Part shown: in pieces, positions 50,380 to 64,000 of the stretch
Position numbering within the stretch: the first letter of the stretch is position 1
How the letters are laid out: every line of letters begins with the position of its first letter
Source of the DNA: Aspidapion aeneum
Taxonomy: Eukaryota > Arthropoda > Insecta > Coleoptera > Brentidae
NCBI GenBank assembly: GCA_963576565.1
Contig: OY755044.1
Span: forward strand, 48,627,134 to 48,691,133
DNA: 64,000 bases
Direction: 5' to 3'
The notes under the pieces: generated by a model
What the model saw: only the letters and a program-made list of their open reading frames with translations
What the model was told of the DNA's origin: nothing
The model's database searches: none
Program-made: the position numbers and the translations under genes

Positions 50380-51900
50380 CTTTAAAAAATGAAAATGGCC
50401 GACCCAAAATGGCGGATTTTCTTATTTACCAACCGATTTGTCTCAAACTTGAAATATAACATTGAGGTCATATAACACAAAGTCTTAGTCAAACTTACAA
50501 AAATCAAAATGGCCGATCCAAAATGGCGAATTTGCTTATTTACCAACCGATTTGTCTCAAACTTAAAATATAACTGCTTGAGGTCATATAACACAAATGT
50601 TTACTCAAACTTAAAGAAATCAAAATATCCGATCCAAAATCGCGGATTTTCTTATTTAATAACCGATTTGTCTCAAACTTGAAATATAACATTGCTTAAG
50701 GTCATATAACACAAATGTTTACTCAAATTTAAAAAAAATCAAAATGGAAGATCCAAAATGGCGGATTTTCTTACTTATCAACCGATTTGTCTCAAACTTG
50801 AAATATAACATTGCTTAAGGTCATATAACACAAATATTAACTCAAACTTTAAAAAATGAAAATGGCCGACCCAAAATGGCGGATTTTCTTATTTACCAAC
50901 CGATTTGTCTCAAACTTGAAATATAACATTGAGGTCATATAACACAAAGTCTTAGTCAAACTTACAAAAATCAAAATGGCCGATCCAAAATGGCGAATTT
51001 GCTTATTTACCAACCGATTTGTCTCAAACTTAAAATATAACTGCTTGAGGTCATATAACACAAATGTTTACTCAAACTTAAAGAAATCAAAATATCCGAT
51101 CCAAAATCGCGGATTTTCTTATTTAATAACCGATTTGTCTCTCTCAAACTTGAAATATAACATTGCTTAAGGTCATATAACACAAATGTTTACTCAAATT
51201 TAAAAAAAATCAAAATGGAAGATCCAAAATGGCGGATTTTCTTATTTATCAACCGATTTGTCTCAAACTTGAAATATAACAATGCTTAACGTAACACAAA
51301 TGTTTACTCAAACTTAAAAAAATCAAAATGGCCGATCCAAAATGGCGGATTTTCTTACTTATCAACCGATTTGTCTCAAACTTGAAATATAACATTGCTT
51401 AAGGTCATATAACACAAAGTCTTACTCAAACTTAAAAAAATCAAAATGGCCGATCCAAAATGGCGGATTTTCTTACTTATCAACCGATTTGTCTCAAACT
51501 TGAAATATAACATTGCTTAAGGTCATATAACACAAAGTCTTACTCAAACTTACAAAAATCAAAATGGCCGATCCAAAATGGCGGATTTTCTTACTTATCA
51601 ACCGATTTGTCTCAAACTTGAAATATAACATTGCTTAAGGTCATATAACACAAAGTCTTACTCAAACTTACAAGAATCAAAATGGCCGATCCAAAATTGC
51701 GAATTTTCTTATTTACCAACCGATTTGTCTCAAACTTGAAATATAACATTGCTTAGGTCATTTAACACAAATTCTTACTCAAACCCAAAAAAATCAAAGT
51801 GGCCGATCCAAAATGGCGGATTTTCTTATTTACCAACCGATTTATCTCAAACTTGAAATATAACATTGCTTAAGGTCATATAACATAAATGTTTACTCAA
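50380..51900 (+). repeat. 467-bp local duplication and right copy of the 9.4 kb-offset duplicate
   Basis: The four-monomer segment beginning TTAAAAAATGAAAATGGCCG occurs near 50383 and again 467 bp later near 50850, and also near 41344. From about 50850 onwards the order matches 41.34-42.5 kb. The copy here carries a private 4-bp insertion (GTCTCTCTC) at about 51139. Confidence 0.8.
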
Positions 51901-54199
51901 ACTTAAAAAATCGAAATGGCTGATCCAAAATGGCGGATTTTCTTACTTATCAACCGATTTGTCTCAAACTTGAAATATAACATTGCTTAAGGTCATATAA
52001 CACAAAGTCTTACTCAAACTTTAAAAAATGAAAATGGCCGACCCAAAATGACGGATTTTCTTATTTACCAACCGATTTGTCTCAAACTTGAAATATAACA
52101 TTGCTTGAGGTCATATAACACAAAGTCTTAGTCATACTTAAAAAAATCAAAATGGCCGATCCAAAATGGAGGATTTTCTTATTTACCAACCGATTTATCT
52201 CAAACTTGAAATATAACATTGCTTAAGGTCATATAACACAAATGTTTACCCAAACTTAAAAAAATCAAAATGGCCAATCCAAAATGATGGATTTTCTTAC
52301 TTACCAACAGATTTGTCTCAAACTTGAAACATAACATTGCTTAAGGTCATATAACACAAAGTCTTACTCAAACTTATAAAAATCAAAATGCCCAATCCAA
52401 AATGGCGGATTTTCTTATTTACCAACCGATTTGTCTCAAACTTGAAATATAACATTGGTTAAGGTCATTTAACACAAATATTAACTCAAACTTAAAAAAT
52501 CAAAATGGCCCTTACAAAATGGCGGATTTTCTTATTTATCAACCGATTTGTCTCAAACTTGAAATATAACGTCATATAGCACAAATGTTTACTCAAACTT
52601 AAAAAAATCAAAATGACCGATCCAAAATGGCGGATTTTCTTACTTATCAACCGATTTGTCTCAAACTTGAAATATAACATTGCTTAAGGTCATAACACAA
52701 AGTCTTACTCAAACTTACAAGAATCAAAATATCCGATCCAAAATTGCGAATTTTGTTATTTACCAACCGATTTGTCTCAAACTTGAAATATAACATTGCT
52801 TGAGGTCATTTAACACAAAGTCTTACTCAAACTTACAAAAATCAAAATGGCCGATCCAAAATTGCGAATTTGCTTATTTACCAACCGATTTGTCTCAAAC
52901 TTAAAATATAAAATTGTTTAAGGTCATATAACACAAATGTTTACTCAAATTTAAAAAAATCAAAATGGCCGATCCAAAATTTCGAATTTGCTTATTTATC
53001 AACCGATTTGTCTCAAACTTGAAATATAACATTGCTTAAGGTCATATAACACAAATATTAACTCAAACTTTAAAAAATGAAAATGGCCGACCCAAAATGA
53101 CGGATTTTCTTATTTACCAACCGATTTGTCTCAAACTTGAAATATAACATTGCTTGAGGTCATATAACACAAAGTCTTAGTCATACTTACAAAAATCAAA
53201 ATGGCCGATCCAAAATGGCGAATTTGCTTATTTACCAACCGATTTGTCTCAAACTTAAAATATAACTGCTTGAGGTCATATAACACAAATGTTTACTCAA
53301 ACTTAAAGAAATCAAAATATCCGATCCAAAATCGCGGATTTTCTTATTTAATAACCGATTTGTCTCAAACTTGAAATATTACATTGCTTAAGGTCATATA
53401 ACACAAATGTTTACTCAAATTTAAAAAAATCAAAATGGCGGATTTTCTTATTTACCAACCGATTTGTCTCAAACTTGAAATATAACATTGCTTAAGGTCA
53501 TATAAAACAAATGTTTACTCAAATTTAAAAAAAATCAAAATGGACGATCCAAAATGGCGGATTTTCTTATTTATCAACCGATTTGTCTCAAACTTGAAAT
53601 ATAACAATGCTTAACGTCATATAACACAAATGTTTACTCAAACTTAAAAAAAATCAAAATGGCCGATCCAAAATGGCGGATTTTCTTACTTATCAACCGA
53701 TTTGTCTCAAACTTGAAATATAACATTGCTTAAGGTATATATAACACAAAGTCTTACTCAAACTTGAAAAAATCAAAATGGCCGATCCAAAATGGCGGAT
53801 TTTCTTACTTATCAACCGATTTGTCTCAAACTTGAAATATAACATTGCTTAAGGTCATATAACACAAAGTCTTACTCAAACTTTAAAAATCAAAATGGCC
53901 TATCCAAAATGGCGGATTTTCTTATTTACTAACCGATTTGTCTCAAACTTGAAATATAACATTGCTTAAATGTATACTCAAACTTAAAAAATCGAAATGG
54001 CCGATCCAAAATGGCGGATTTTCTTATTTACCAACCGATTTGTCTCAAACTGGAAATATAACATTGCTTAAGGTCATTTAACACAAATGTTTACTCAAAC
54101 TTAAAAAAATCAAAGTGGCCGATCCAAAATGGCGGATTTTCTTATTTACCAACCGATTTGTCTCAAACTTGAAATATAACATTGCTTAAGGTCATATAA

Positions 54200-54860
54200 C
54201 ACAAATGTTTACCCAAACTTAAAAAAATCAAAATGGCGGATTTTCTTATTTACCAACCGATTTATCTCAAACTTGAAATATAACATTGCTTAAGGTCATA
54301 TAACACAAATGTTTACCCAAACTTAAAAAAATCAAAATGGCGGATTTTCTTATTTACCAACCGATTTGTCTCAAACTGGAAATATAACATTGCTTAAGGT
54401 CATTTAACACAAATGTTTACTCAAACTTAAAAAAATCAAAGTGGCCGATCCAAAATGGCGGATTTTCTTATTTACCAACCGATTTGTCTCAAACTTGAAA
54501 TATAACATTGCTTAAGGTCATATAACACAAATGTTTACCCAAACTTAAAAAAATCAAAATGGCGGATTTTCTTATTTACCAACCGATTTATCTCAAACTT
54601 GAAATATAACATTGCTTAAGGTCATATAACACAAATGTTTACCCAAACTTAAAAAAATCAAAATGGCGGATTTTCTTATTTACCAACCGATTTGTCTCAA
54701 ACTTGAAATATAACATTGCTTAAGGTCATATAACACAAATGTTTACCCAAACTTAAAAAAATCAAAATGGCGGATTTTCTTATTTACCAACCGATTTATC
54801 TCAAACTTGAAATATAACATTGCTTAAGGTCATATAACACAAATGTTTACCCAAACTTAA
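54200..54860 (+). repeat. Second run of 104-bp short-form monomers mixed with full units
   Basis: Repeated CAAAATGGCGGATTTTC without the preceding CCGATCC block, together with TTTACCCAAAC and alternating GATTTATCTC and GATTTGTCTC. The short units match those at 45.9-46.3 kb, so the two runs are related. Confidence 0.85.
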
Positions 54861-56959
54861 AAAAATCAAAATGGCCAATCCAAAATGGTGGATTTTCTTA
54901 CTTACCAAAAGATTTGTCTCAAACTTGAAACATAACATTGCTTAAGGTCATATAACACAAATGTTTACTCAAACTTAAAAAATCGAAATGGCCGATCCAA
55001 AATGGCGGATTTTCTTATTTACCAACCGATTTGTCTCAAACTTGAAATATAACATTGCTTAAGGTCATATAACACAAATGTTTACACAAACTTAAAAAAA
55101 TCAAAATGGCCGATCCAAACTGGCGGATTTTCTTATTTACCAACCGATTTGTCTCAAACTTGAAATATAACATTGCTTAAGGTCATTTAACACAAATGTT
55201 TACTCAAACTTAAAAAAATTAAAATGGCCGATTCAAAAAGGCGGTATTTCTTATTTACCAACCGATTTGTCTCAAACTTGAAATATAACATTGCATAAGG
55301 TCATATAATACAAATGTTAACTCAAACTTAAAAAAAATCAAAATGGCCGATCCAAAATTGCGAATTTGCTTATTTACCAACCGATTTGTCTCAAACTTAA
55401 AATATAACATTGCTTAAGGTCATATAACATAAATGTTTACTCAAACTTAAAAAAATCAAAATATCCGATTCAAAATGGCGGATTTTCTTATTTACCAACC
55501 GATTTGTTTCGAACTTGAAATATAACATTGCTTAAGGTCATTTAACACAAATTCTTACTCAAACTTAAAAAAATCAAAATGGCCTATCCAAAATCGCGGA
55601 TTTTCTTATTTAATAACCGATTTGTCTCAAACTTGAAATATAACGTTGCTTAAGGTCATATAACACAAATGTTTACCCAAACTTAAAAAAATCAAAATGG
55701 CCAATCCAAAATGGTGGATTTTCTTACTTACCAAAAGATTTGTCTCAAACTTGAAACATAACATTGCTTAAGGTCATATAACACAAATGTTTACTCAAAC
55801 TTAAAAAATCGAAATGGCCGATCCAAAATGGCGGATTTTCTTATTTACCAACCGATTTGTCTCAAACTTGAAATATAAATTGCTTAAGGTCATTTAACAC
55901 AAAGACTTGCTCAAACTTACAAAAATCAAAATGGCCGATCCAATATTGCGAATTTGCTTATTTACCAACCGATTTGTCTCAAACTTGAAATATAACATTG
56001 CTTAAGTTCATATAACACAAAGTCTTACTCAAAGTTACAAAAATCAAAATGGCCGATCCAAAATGGCGGATTTTCTTATTTACCAACCGATTTGTCTCAA
56101 ACTTAAAATATAAGAAGGCTTAAGGTCATTTAACACAAAGTCTTACAAAAACTTACAAGAATCAAAATGGCCGATCCAAAATTGCGAATTTTCTTATTTA
56201 CCAACCGATTTGTCTCAAACTTGAAATATAACAATGCTTAACGTCATATAACACAAACTTAAAAAAATCAAAATGGCCGATCCAAAATGGCGGATTTTCT
56301 TACTTATCAACCGATTTGTCTCAAACTTGAAATATAACATTGCTTAAGGTCATATAACACAAATGTTTACTCAAATTTAAAAAAATCAAAATGGCGGATT
56401 TTCTTATTTACCAACCGATTTGTCTCAAACTTGAAATATAACATTGCTTAAGCTCATTAAACACAAATTCTTACTCAAACTTAAAAAAATCAAAATGGCC
56501 GATCCAAAATGGCGGATTTTCTTATTTACCAACCGATTTGTCTCAAACTTGAAATATAACATTGGTTAAGGTCATTTAACACAAATATTAACTCAAACTT
56601 AAAAAATCAAAATGGCCGTTACAAAATGGCGGATTTTCTTATTTATCAACCGATTTGTCTCAAACTTGAAATATAACAATGCTTAACGTCATATAACACA
56701 AATGTTAACTCAAACTTAAAAAAATCAAAATGGCCGATCCAAAATGGCGGATTTTCTTACTTATCAACCGATTTGTCTCAAACTTGAAATATAACATTGC
56801 TTAAGGTCATATAACACAAAGTCTTACTCAAACTTACAAGAATCAAAATATCCGATCCAAAATTGCGAATTTTGTTATTTACCAACCGATTAGTCTCAAA
56901 CTTGAAATATAACATTGCTTGAGGTCATTTAACACAAAGTCTTACTCAAACTTACAAAA

Positions 56960-59750
56960 ATCAAAATGGCCGATCCAAAATTGCGAATTTGCTTATTTAC
57001 CAACCGATTTGTCTCAAACTTAAAATATAAAATTGTTTAAGGTCATATAACACAAATGTTTACTCAAATTTAAAAAAATCAAAATGGCCGATCCAAAATT
57101 TCGAATTTGCTTATTTATCAACCGATTTGTCTCAAACTTGAAATATAACATTGCTTAAGGTCATATAACACAAATATTAACTCAAACTTTAAAAAATGAA
57201 AATGGCCGACCCAAAATGACGGATTTTCTTATTTACCAACCGATTTGTCTCAAACTTGAAATATAACATTGCTTGAGGTCATATAACACAAAGTCTTAGT
57301 CAAATTTAAAAAAATCAAAATGGACGATCCAAAATGGCGGATTTTCTTATTTATTAACCGATTTGTCTCAAACTTGAAATATAACAATGCTTAACGTCAT
57401 ATAACACAAATGTTTACTCAAACTTAAAAAAATCAAAATGGCCGATCCAAAATGGCGGATTTTCTTACTTATCAACCGATTTGTCTCAAACTTGAAATAT
57501 AACATTGCTTAAGGTCATATAACACAAAGTTAAATTAAAAAATCGAAATGGCCGATCCAAACTGGCGGATTTTCTTATTTACCAATTGATTTGTCTCAAA
57601 CTTGAAATATAACATTGCTTAAGGTCATATAACACAAAGTCTTACTCAAACTTATAAAAATCAAAATGGCCGATCCAAAATGGCGGATTTTCTTATTTAC
57701 CAACCGATTTGTCTCAAACTTGAAATATAACATTGCTTGAGGTCATTTAACACAAAGTCTTACTCAAACTTACAAAAATCAAAATGGCCGATCCAAAATT
57801 GCGAATTTGCTTATTTACCAACCGATTTGTCTCAAACTTGAAACATAACATTGCTTAAGGTCATTAAACACAAATTCTTACTCAAACTTAAAAAAATCAA
57901 AATATCCGATCCAAAATGGCGGATTTTCTTATTTACCAACCGATTTGTCTCAAACTTGAAATATAACATTGCTTAAGGTCATATAACACAAATGTTTACA
58001 CAAACTTAAAAAAATCAAAATGGCCGATCCAAACTGGCGGATTTTCTTATTTACCAACCGATTTGTCTCAAACTTGAAATATAACATTGCTTAACGTCAT
58101 ATAACACAAATGTTTACTCAAACTTAAAAAAATCAAAATATCCGATTCAAAATGGCGGATTTTCTTATTTACCAACCGATTTGTCTCGAACTTGAAATAT
58201 AACATTGCTTAAGGTCATTTAACACAAATTCTTACTCAAACTTAAAAAAATCAAAATGGCCTATCCAAAATCGCGGATTTTCTTATTTAATAACCGATTT
58301 GTCTCAAACTTGAAATATAACATTGCTTAAGGTCATATAACACAAATGTTTACTCAAATTTAAAAAATCAAAATGGCGATTTTCTTATTTACCAACCGAT
58401 TTGTCTCAAACTTGAAATATAACATTGCTTAAGGTCATTAAACACAAATTCTTACTCAAACTTAAAAAAATCAAATTGGCCGATCCAAAATGGCGGATTT
58501 TCTTATTTACTAACCGATTTGTCTCAAACTTGAAATATAACATTGCTTAAGGTCATATAACACAAATGTTTACTCAAATTTAAAAAAAATCAAAATGGCC
58601 GATACAAAATGGCGGATTTTCTTACTTATCAACCGATTTGTCTCAAACTTGAAATATAACATTGCTTAAGGTCATATAACACAAATGTTTACACAAACTT
58701 AAAAAAATCAAAATGGCCTGTCCAAAATCGCGGATTTTCTTATTTACTAACCGATTTGTCTCAAACTTGAAATATAACATTGCTTGAGGTCATATAACAC
58801 AAAGTCTTAGTCAAACTTACAAAAATCAAAATGGCCGATCCAAAATGGCGAATTTGCTTATTTACCAACCGATTTGTCTCAAACTTAAAATATAACTGCT
58901 TGAGGTCTTATAACACAAATGTTTACTCAAACTTAAAGAAATCAAAATATCCGATCCAAAATGGCGGATTTTCTTATTTACCAACCGATTTGTCTCAAAC
59001 TTGAAATATAACATTGCTTAAGGTCACTTAACACAAATTCTTACTGAAACTTAAAAAAATCAAAAAGGCCTATCCAAAATCGCGGATTTTCTTATTCACT
59101 AACCGATTTGTCTCAAACTTGAAATATAACTGCTTGAGGTCATATAACACAAATGTTTACTCAAACTTAAAGAAATCAAAATATCCGATCCAAAATCGCG
59201 GATTTTCTTATTTAATAACCGATTTGTCTCAAACTTGAAATATAACATTGCTTAAGGTCATATAACACAAATGTTTACTCAAATTTAAAAAAATCAAAAT
59301 GGCGGATTTTCTTATTTACCAACCGATTTGTCTCAAACTTGAAATATAACATTGCTTAAGGTCATATAAAACAAATGTTTACTCAAATTTAAAAAAATCA
59401 AAATGGACGATCCAAAATGGCGGATTTTCTTATTTATCAACCGATTTGTCTCAAACTTGAAATATAACAATGCTTAACGTCATATAACACAAATGTTTAC
59501 TCAAACTTAAAAAAATCAAAATGGCCGATCCAAAATGGCGGATTTTCTTACTTATCAACCGATTTGTCTCAAACTTGAAATATAACATTGCTTAAGGTCA
59601 TATAAAACAAAGTCTTACTCAAACTTGAAAAAATCAAAATGGCCGATCCAAAATGGCGGATTTTCTTACTTATCAACCGATTTGTCTCAAACTTGAAATA
59701 TAACATTGCTTGAGGTCATATAAAACAAAGTCTTACTCAAACTTGAAAAA
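56960..59750 (+). repeat. 2791-bp higher-order repeat, copy A
   Basis: Matches the next 2.7 kb at a constant offset of 2791 bp (about 24 monomers). Shared rare states include GTCAAATTTAAAAAAATC with TTATTAACCG (57301 and 60092), AAAGTTAAATTAAAAAATCG (about 57527 and 60318), CCAATTGATTTG, GGCCTGTCCAAAATCGCGG, ATGGCGATTTTC, and TATAAAACAAAG (59601 and 62392). Confidence 0.9.
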
Positions 59751-62490
59751 ATCAAAATGGCCGATCCAAAATTGCGAATTTGCTTATTTACCAACCGATT
59801 TGTCTCTAACTTAAAATATAAAATTGTTTAAGGTCATATAACACAAATGTTTACTCAAATTTAAAAAAATCAAAATGGCCGATCCAAAATTTCGAATTTG
59901 CTTATTTATCAACCGATTTGTCTCAAACTTGAAATATAACATTGCTTAAGGTCATATAACACAAATATTAACTCAAACTTTAAAAAATGAAAATGGCCGA
60001 CCCAAAATGACGGATTTTCTTATTTACCAACCGATTTGTCTCAAACTTGAAATATAACATTGCTTGAGGTCATATAACACAAAGTCTTAGTCAAATTTAA
60101 AAAAATCAAAATGGACGATCCAAAATGGCGGATTTTCTTATTTATTAACCGATTTGTCTCAAACTTGAAATATAACAATGCTTAACGTCATATAACACAA
60201 ATGTTTACTCAAACTTAAAAAAATCAAAATGGCCGATCCAAAATGGCGGATTTTCTTACTTATCAACCGATTTGTCTCAAACTTGAAATATAACATTGCT
60301 TAAGGTCATATAACACAAAGTTAAATTAAAAAATCGAAATGGCCGATCCAAACTGGCGGATTTTCTTATTTACCAATTGATTTGTCTCAAACTTGAAATA
60401 TAACATTGCTTAAGGTCATATAACACAAAGTCTTACTCAAACTTATAAAAATCAAAATGGCCGATCCAAAATGGCGGATTTTCTTATTTACCAACCGATT
60501 TGTCTCAAACTTGAAATATAACATTGCTTGAGGTCATTTAACACAAAGTCTTACTCAAACTTACAAAAATCAAAATGGCCGATCCAAAATTGCGAATTTG
60601 CTTATTTACCAACCGATTTGTCTCAAACTTGAAACATAACATTGCTTAAGGTCATTAAACACAAATTCTTACTCAAACTTAAAAAAATCAAAATATCCGA
60701 TCCAAAATGGCGGATTTTCTTATTTACCAACCGATTTGTCTCAAACTTGAAATATAACATTGCTTAAGGTCATATAACACAAATGTTTACACAAACTTAA
60801 AAAAATCAAAATGGCCGATCCAAACTGGCGGATTTTCTTATTTACCAACCGATTTGTCTCAAACTTGAAATATAACATTGCTTAACGTCATATAACACAA
60901 ATGTTTACTCAAACTTAAAAAAATCAAAATATCCGATTCAAAATGGCGGATTTTCTTATTTACCAACCGATTTGTCTCGAACTTGAAATATAACATTGCT
61001 TAAGGTCATTTAACACAAATTCTTACTCAAACTTAAAAAAATCAAAATGGCCTATCCAAAATCGCGGATTTTCTTATTTAATAACCGATTTGTCTCAAAC
61101 TTGAAATATAACATTGCTTAAGGTCATATAACACAAATGTTTACTCAAATTTAAAAAAATCAAAATGGCGATTTTCTTATTTACCAACCGATTTGTCTCA
61201 AACTTGAAATATAACATTGCTTAAGGTCATTAAACACAAATTCTTACTCAAACTTAAAAAAATCAAATTGGCCGATCCAAAATGGCGGATTTTCTTATTT
61301 ACTAACCGATTTGTCTCAAACTTGAAATATAACATTGCTTAAGGTCATATAACACAAATGTTTACTCAAATTTAAAAAAAATCAAAATGGCCGATACAAA
61401 ATGGCGGATTTTCTTACTTATCAACCGATTTGTCTCAAACTTGAAATATAACATTGCTTAAGGTCATATAACACAAATGTTTACACAAACTTAAAAAAAT
61501 CAAAATGGCCTGTCCAAAATCGCGGATTTTCTTATTTACTAACCGATTTGTCTCAAACTTGAAATATAACATTGCTTGAGGTCATATAACACAAAGTCTT
61601 AGTCAAACTTACAAAAATCAAAATGGCCGATCCAAAATGGCGAATTTGCTTATTTACCAACCGATTTGTCTCAAACTTAAAATATAACTGCTTGAGGTCT
61701 TATAACACAAATGTTTACTCAAACTTAAAGAAATCAAAATATCCGATCCAAAATGGCGGATTTTCTTATTTACCAACCGATTTGTCTCAAACTTGAAATA
61801 TAACATTGCTTAAGGTCACTTAACACAAATTCTTACTGAAACTTAAAAAAATCAAAAAGGCCTATCCAAAATCGCGGATTTTCTTATTCACTAACCGATT
61901 TGTCTCAAACTTAAAATATAACTGCTTGAGGTCATATAACACAAATGTTTACTCAAACTTAAAGAAATCAAAATATCCGATCCAAAATCGCGGATTTTCT
62001 TATTTAATAACCGATTTGTCTCAAACTTGAAATATAACATTGCTTAAGGTCATATAACACAAATGTTTACTCAAATTTAAAAAAATCAAAATGGCGGATT
62101 TTCTTATTTACCAACCGATTTGTCTCAAACTTGAAATATAACATTGCTTAAGGTCATATAAAACAAATGTTTACTCAAATTAAAAAAATCAAAATGGACG
62201 ATCCAAAATGGCGGATTTTCTTATTTATCAACCGATTTGTCTCAAACTTGAAATATAACAATGCTTAACGTCATATAACACAAATGTTTACTCAAACTTA
62301 AAAAAATCAAAATGGCCGATCCAAAATGGCGGATTTTCTTACTTATCAACCGATTTGTCTCAAACTTGAAATATAACATTGCTTAAGGTCATATAAAACA
62401 AAGTCTTACTCAAACTTGAAAAAATCAAAATGGCCGATCCAAAATGGCGGATTTTCTTACTTATCAACCGATTTGTCTCAAACTTGAAAT
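59751..62490 (+). repeat. 2791-bp higher-order repeat, copy B
   Basis: Near-identical to copy A, with few private changes (for example GTCTCTAAC at about 59804 and one short A-run change near 62180). Correspondence ends near 62490. A third partial copy, keyed by GAAATGGCCGATCCAAACTGG, starts near 63000 and leaves the window, with an extra three-monomer duplication (354 bp) inside. Confidence 0.9.
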
Positions 62491-64000
62491 ATAACATTGC
62501 TTAAGGTCATATAACACAAAGTCTTACTCAAACTTTAAAAAATCAAAATGGCCTATCCAAAATGGCGGATTTTCTTATTTACTAACCGATTTGTCTCAAA
62601 CTTGAAATATAACATTGCTTGAGGTCATTTAACACAAAGTCTTACTCAAACTTACAAAAATCAAAATGGCCGATCCAAAATTGCGAATTTGCTTATTTAC
62701 CAACCGATTTGTCTCAAACTTGAAATATAACATTGCTTAAGATCATTTAAGACAAATGTTTACTCAAACTTAAAAAAATCAAAATGGCCGATCCAAAATG
62801 GCGGATTTTCTTATTTACCAACCGATTTATCTCAAACTTGAAATATAACATTGCTTAAGGTCATATAACACAAATGTTTACCCAAACTTAAAAAAATCAA
62901 AATGGCCAATCCAAAATGATGGATTTTCTTACTTACCAACAGATTTGTCTCAAACTTGAAACATAACATTGCTTAAGGTCATATAACACAAATGTTTACT
63001 AAACTTAAAAAATCGAAATGGCCGATCCAAACTGGCGGATTTTCTATTTACCAACCGATTTGTCTCAAACTTGAAATATAACATTGCTTAAGGTCATATA
63101 ACACAAAGTCTTACTCAAACTTATAAAAATCAAAATGGCCGATCCAAAATGGCGGATTTTCTTATTTACCAACCGATTTGTCTCAAACTTGAAATATAAC
63201 ATTGCTTGAGGTCATTTAACACAAAGTCTTACTCAAACTTACAAAAATCAAAATGGCCGATCCAAAATGGCGGATTTTCTTATTTACCAACCGATTTGTC
63301 TCAAACTTGAAACATAACATTGCTTAAGGTCATTAAACACAAATTCTTACTCAAACTTAAAAAAATCAAAATATCCGATCCAAAATGGCGGATTTTCTTA
63401 TTTACCAACCGATTTGTCTCAAACTTGAAATATAACATTGCTTAAGGTCATATAACACAAAGTCTTACTCAAACTTATAAAAATCAAAATGGCCGATCCA
63501 AAATGGCGGATTTTCTTATTTACCAACCGATTTGTCTCAAACTTGAAATATAACATTGCTTGAGGTCATTTAACACAAAGTCTTACTCAAACTTACAAAA
63601 ATCAAAATGGCCAATCCAAAATTGCGAATTTGCTTATTTACCAACCGATTTGTCTCAAACTTGAAACATAACATTGCTTAAGGTCATTAAACACAAATTC
63701 ATACTCAAACTTAAAAAAATTAAAATATCCGATCCAAAATGGCGGATTTTCTTATTTACCAACCGATTTGTCTCAAACTTGAAATATAACATTGCTTAAG
63801 GTCATATAACACAAATGTTTACACAAACTTAAAAAAATCAAAATGGCCGATCCAAACTGGCGGATTTTCTTATTTACCAACCGATTTGTCTCAAACTTGA
63901 AATATAACATTGCTTAACGTCATATAACACAAATGTTTACTCAAACTTAAAAAAATCAAAATATCCGATTCAAAATGGCGGATTTTCTTATTTACCAACC

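Larger units (their letters stand above)
22171..64000 (+). repeat. 118-bp satellite array, block 3 (about 356 monomers, open at the window edge)
   Basis: Same monomer and orientation throughout, with no foreign insertion. Up to about 32.6 kb it uses the variant set of blocks 1 and 2. After that it adds CCGATTCAAAATGG, TCTCGAACTTG, ACCAACAGATTTG with GAAACATAAC, TTTACCCAAAC, and GCGAATTTTCTTATT. Short frames of 60-70 codons that recur here are repeat shadows with no gene character. Confidence 0.97.

Noticed and set aside
41343..51061. Identical 70-codon minus-strand frames at 41343, 50382 and 50849, and similar 60-70 codon frames elsewhere in the array
   Set aside because: They coincide with satellite monomers and exist only where monomer deletions happen to keep a frame open. 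Their identity reflects recent duplication of satellite DNA, not protein conservation.
1..64000. CRISPR-like array
   Set aside because: The repeat is contiguous, with no unique spacers between short repeats, and the setting is eukaryotic satellite DNA.
22171..64000. CENP-B box in the satellite
   Set aside because: No sequence fitting NTTCGNNNNANNCGGGN was seen in the consensus monomer. Centromeric function can be neither claimed nor excluded.

Overview
The window is repetitive eukaryotic DNA, about 89% of it one AT-rich satellite. It contains no intact gene. The organism is probably an invertebrate animal, perhaps an insect. I infer that from the AT-rich satellite, the very long octamer microsatellite and a HARBI1-like (PIF/Harbinger) transposase remnant; nothing seen fixes the species.

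Layout: (1) 1-10452, satellite block 1. (2) 10453-11996, a 1.54 kb foreign insertion built from a 520-bp unit, two copies forward (one truncated) and two reversed, flanked by an 11-bp repeat of the satellite target. (3) 11997-16591, satellite block 2. (4) 16592-22170, a 5.58 kb DNA transposon with 24-bp imperfect terminal inverted repeats and a TAA target duplication. It carries a broken N-terminal piece of a PIF/Harbinger transposase on the minus strand, several strong palindromes, a G-quadruplex motif and a 1.87 kb octamer microsatellite. (5) 22171-64000, satellite block 3, which runs off the window.

The satellite monomer is about 118 bp (roughly 480 copies, all in the same orientation), with a 104-bp short form. 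Diagnostic variants show layered duplications. Window 1-9.69 kb is paralogous to 15.35-29.0 kb, and the transposon sits in the second copy only, so the first copy gives its empty site. Further tandem or collinear duplications have offsets of about 1.53, 1.89, 2.79 and 9.41 kb and 813 bp. A change of variant repertoire near 32.6-33.0 kb divides the array into two sequence domains.

No genes work together here. The biology on show is array evolution: expansion by unequal exchange or conversion, and invasion by transposons. The ORFs in the satellite and the microsatellite are frame accidents of the repeats.
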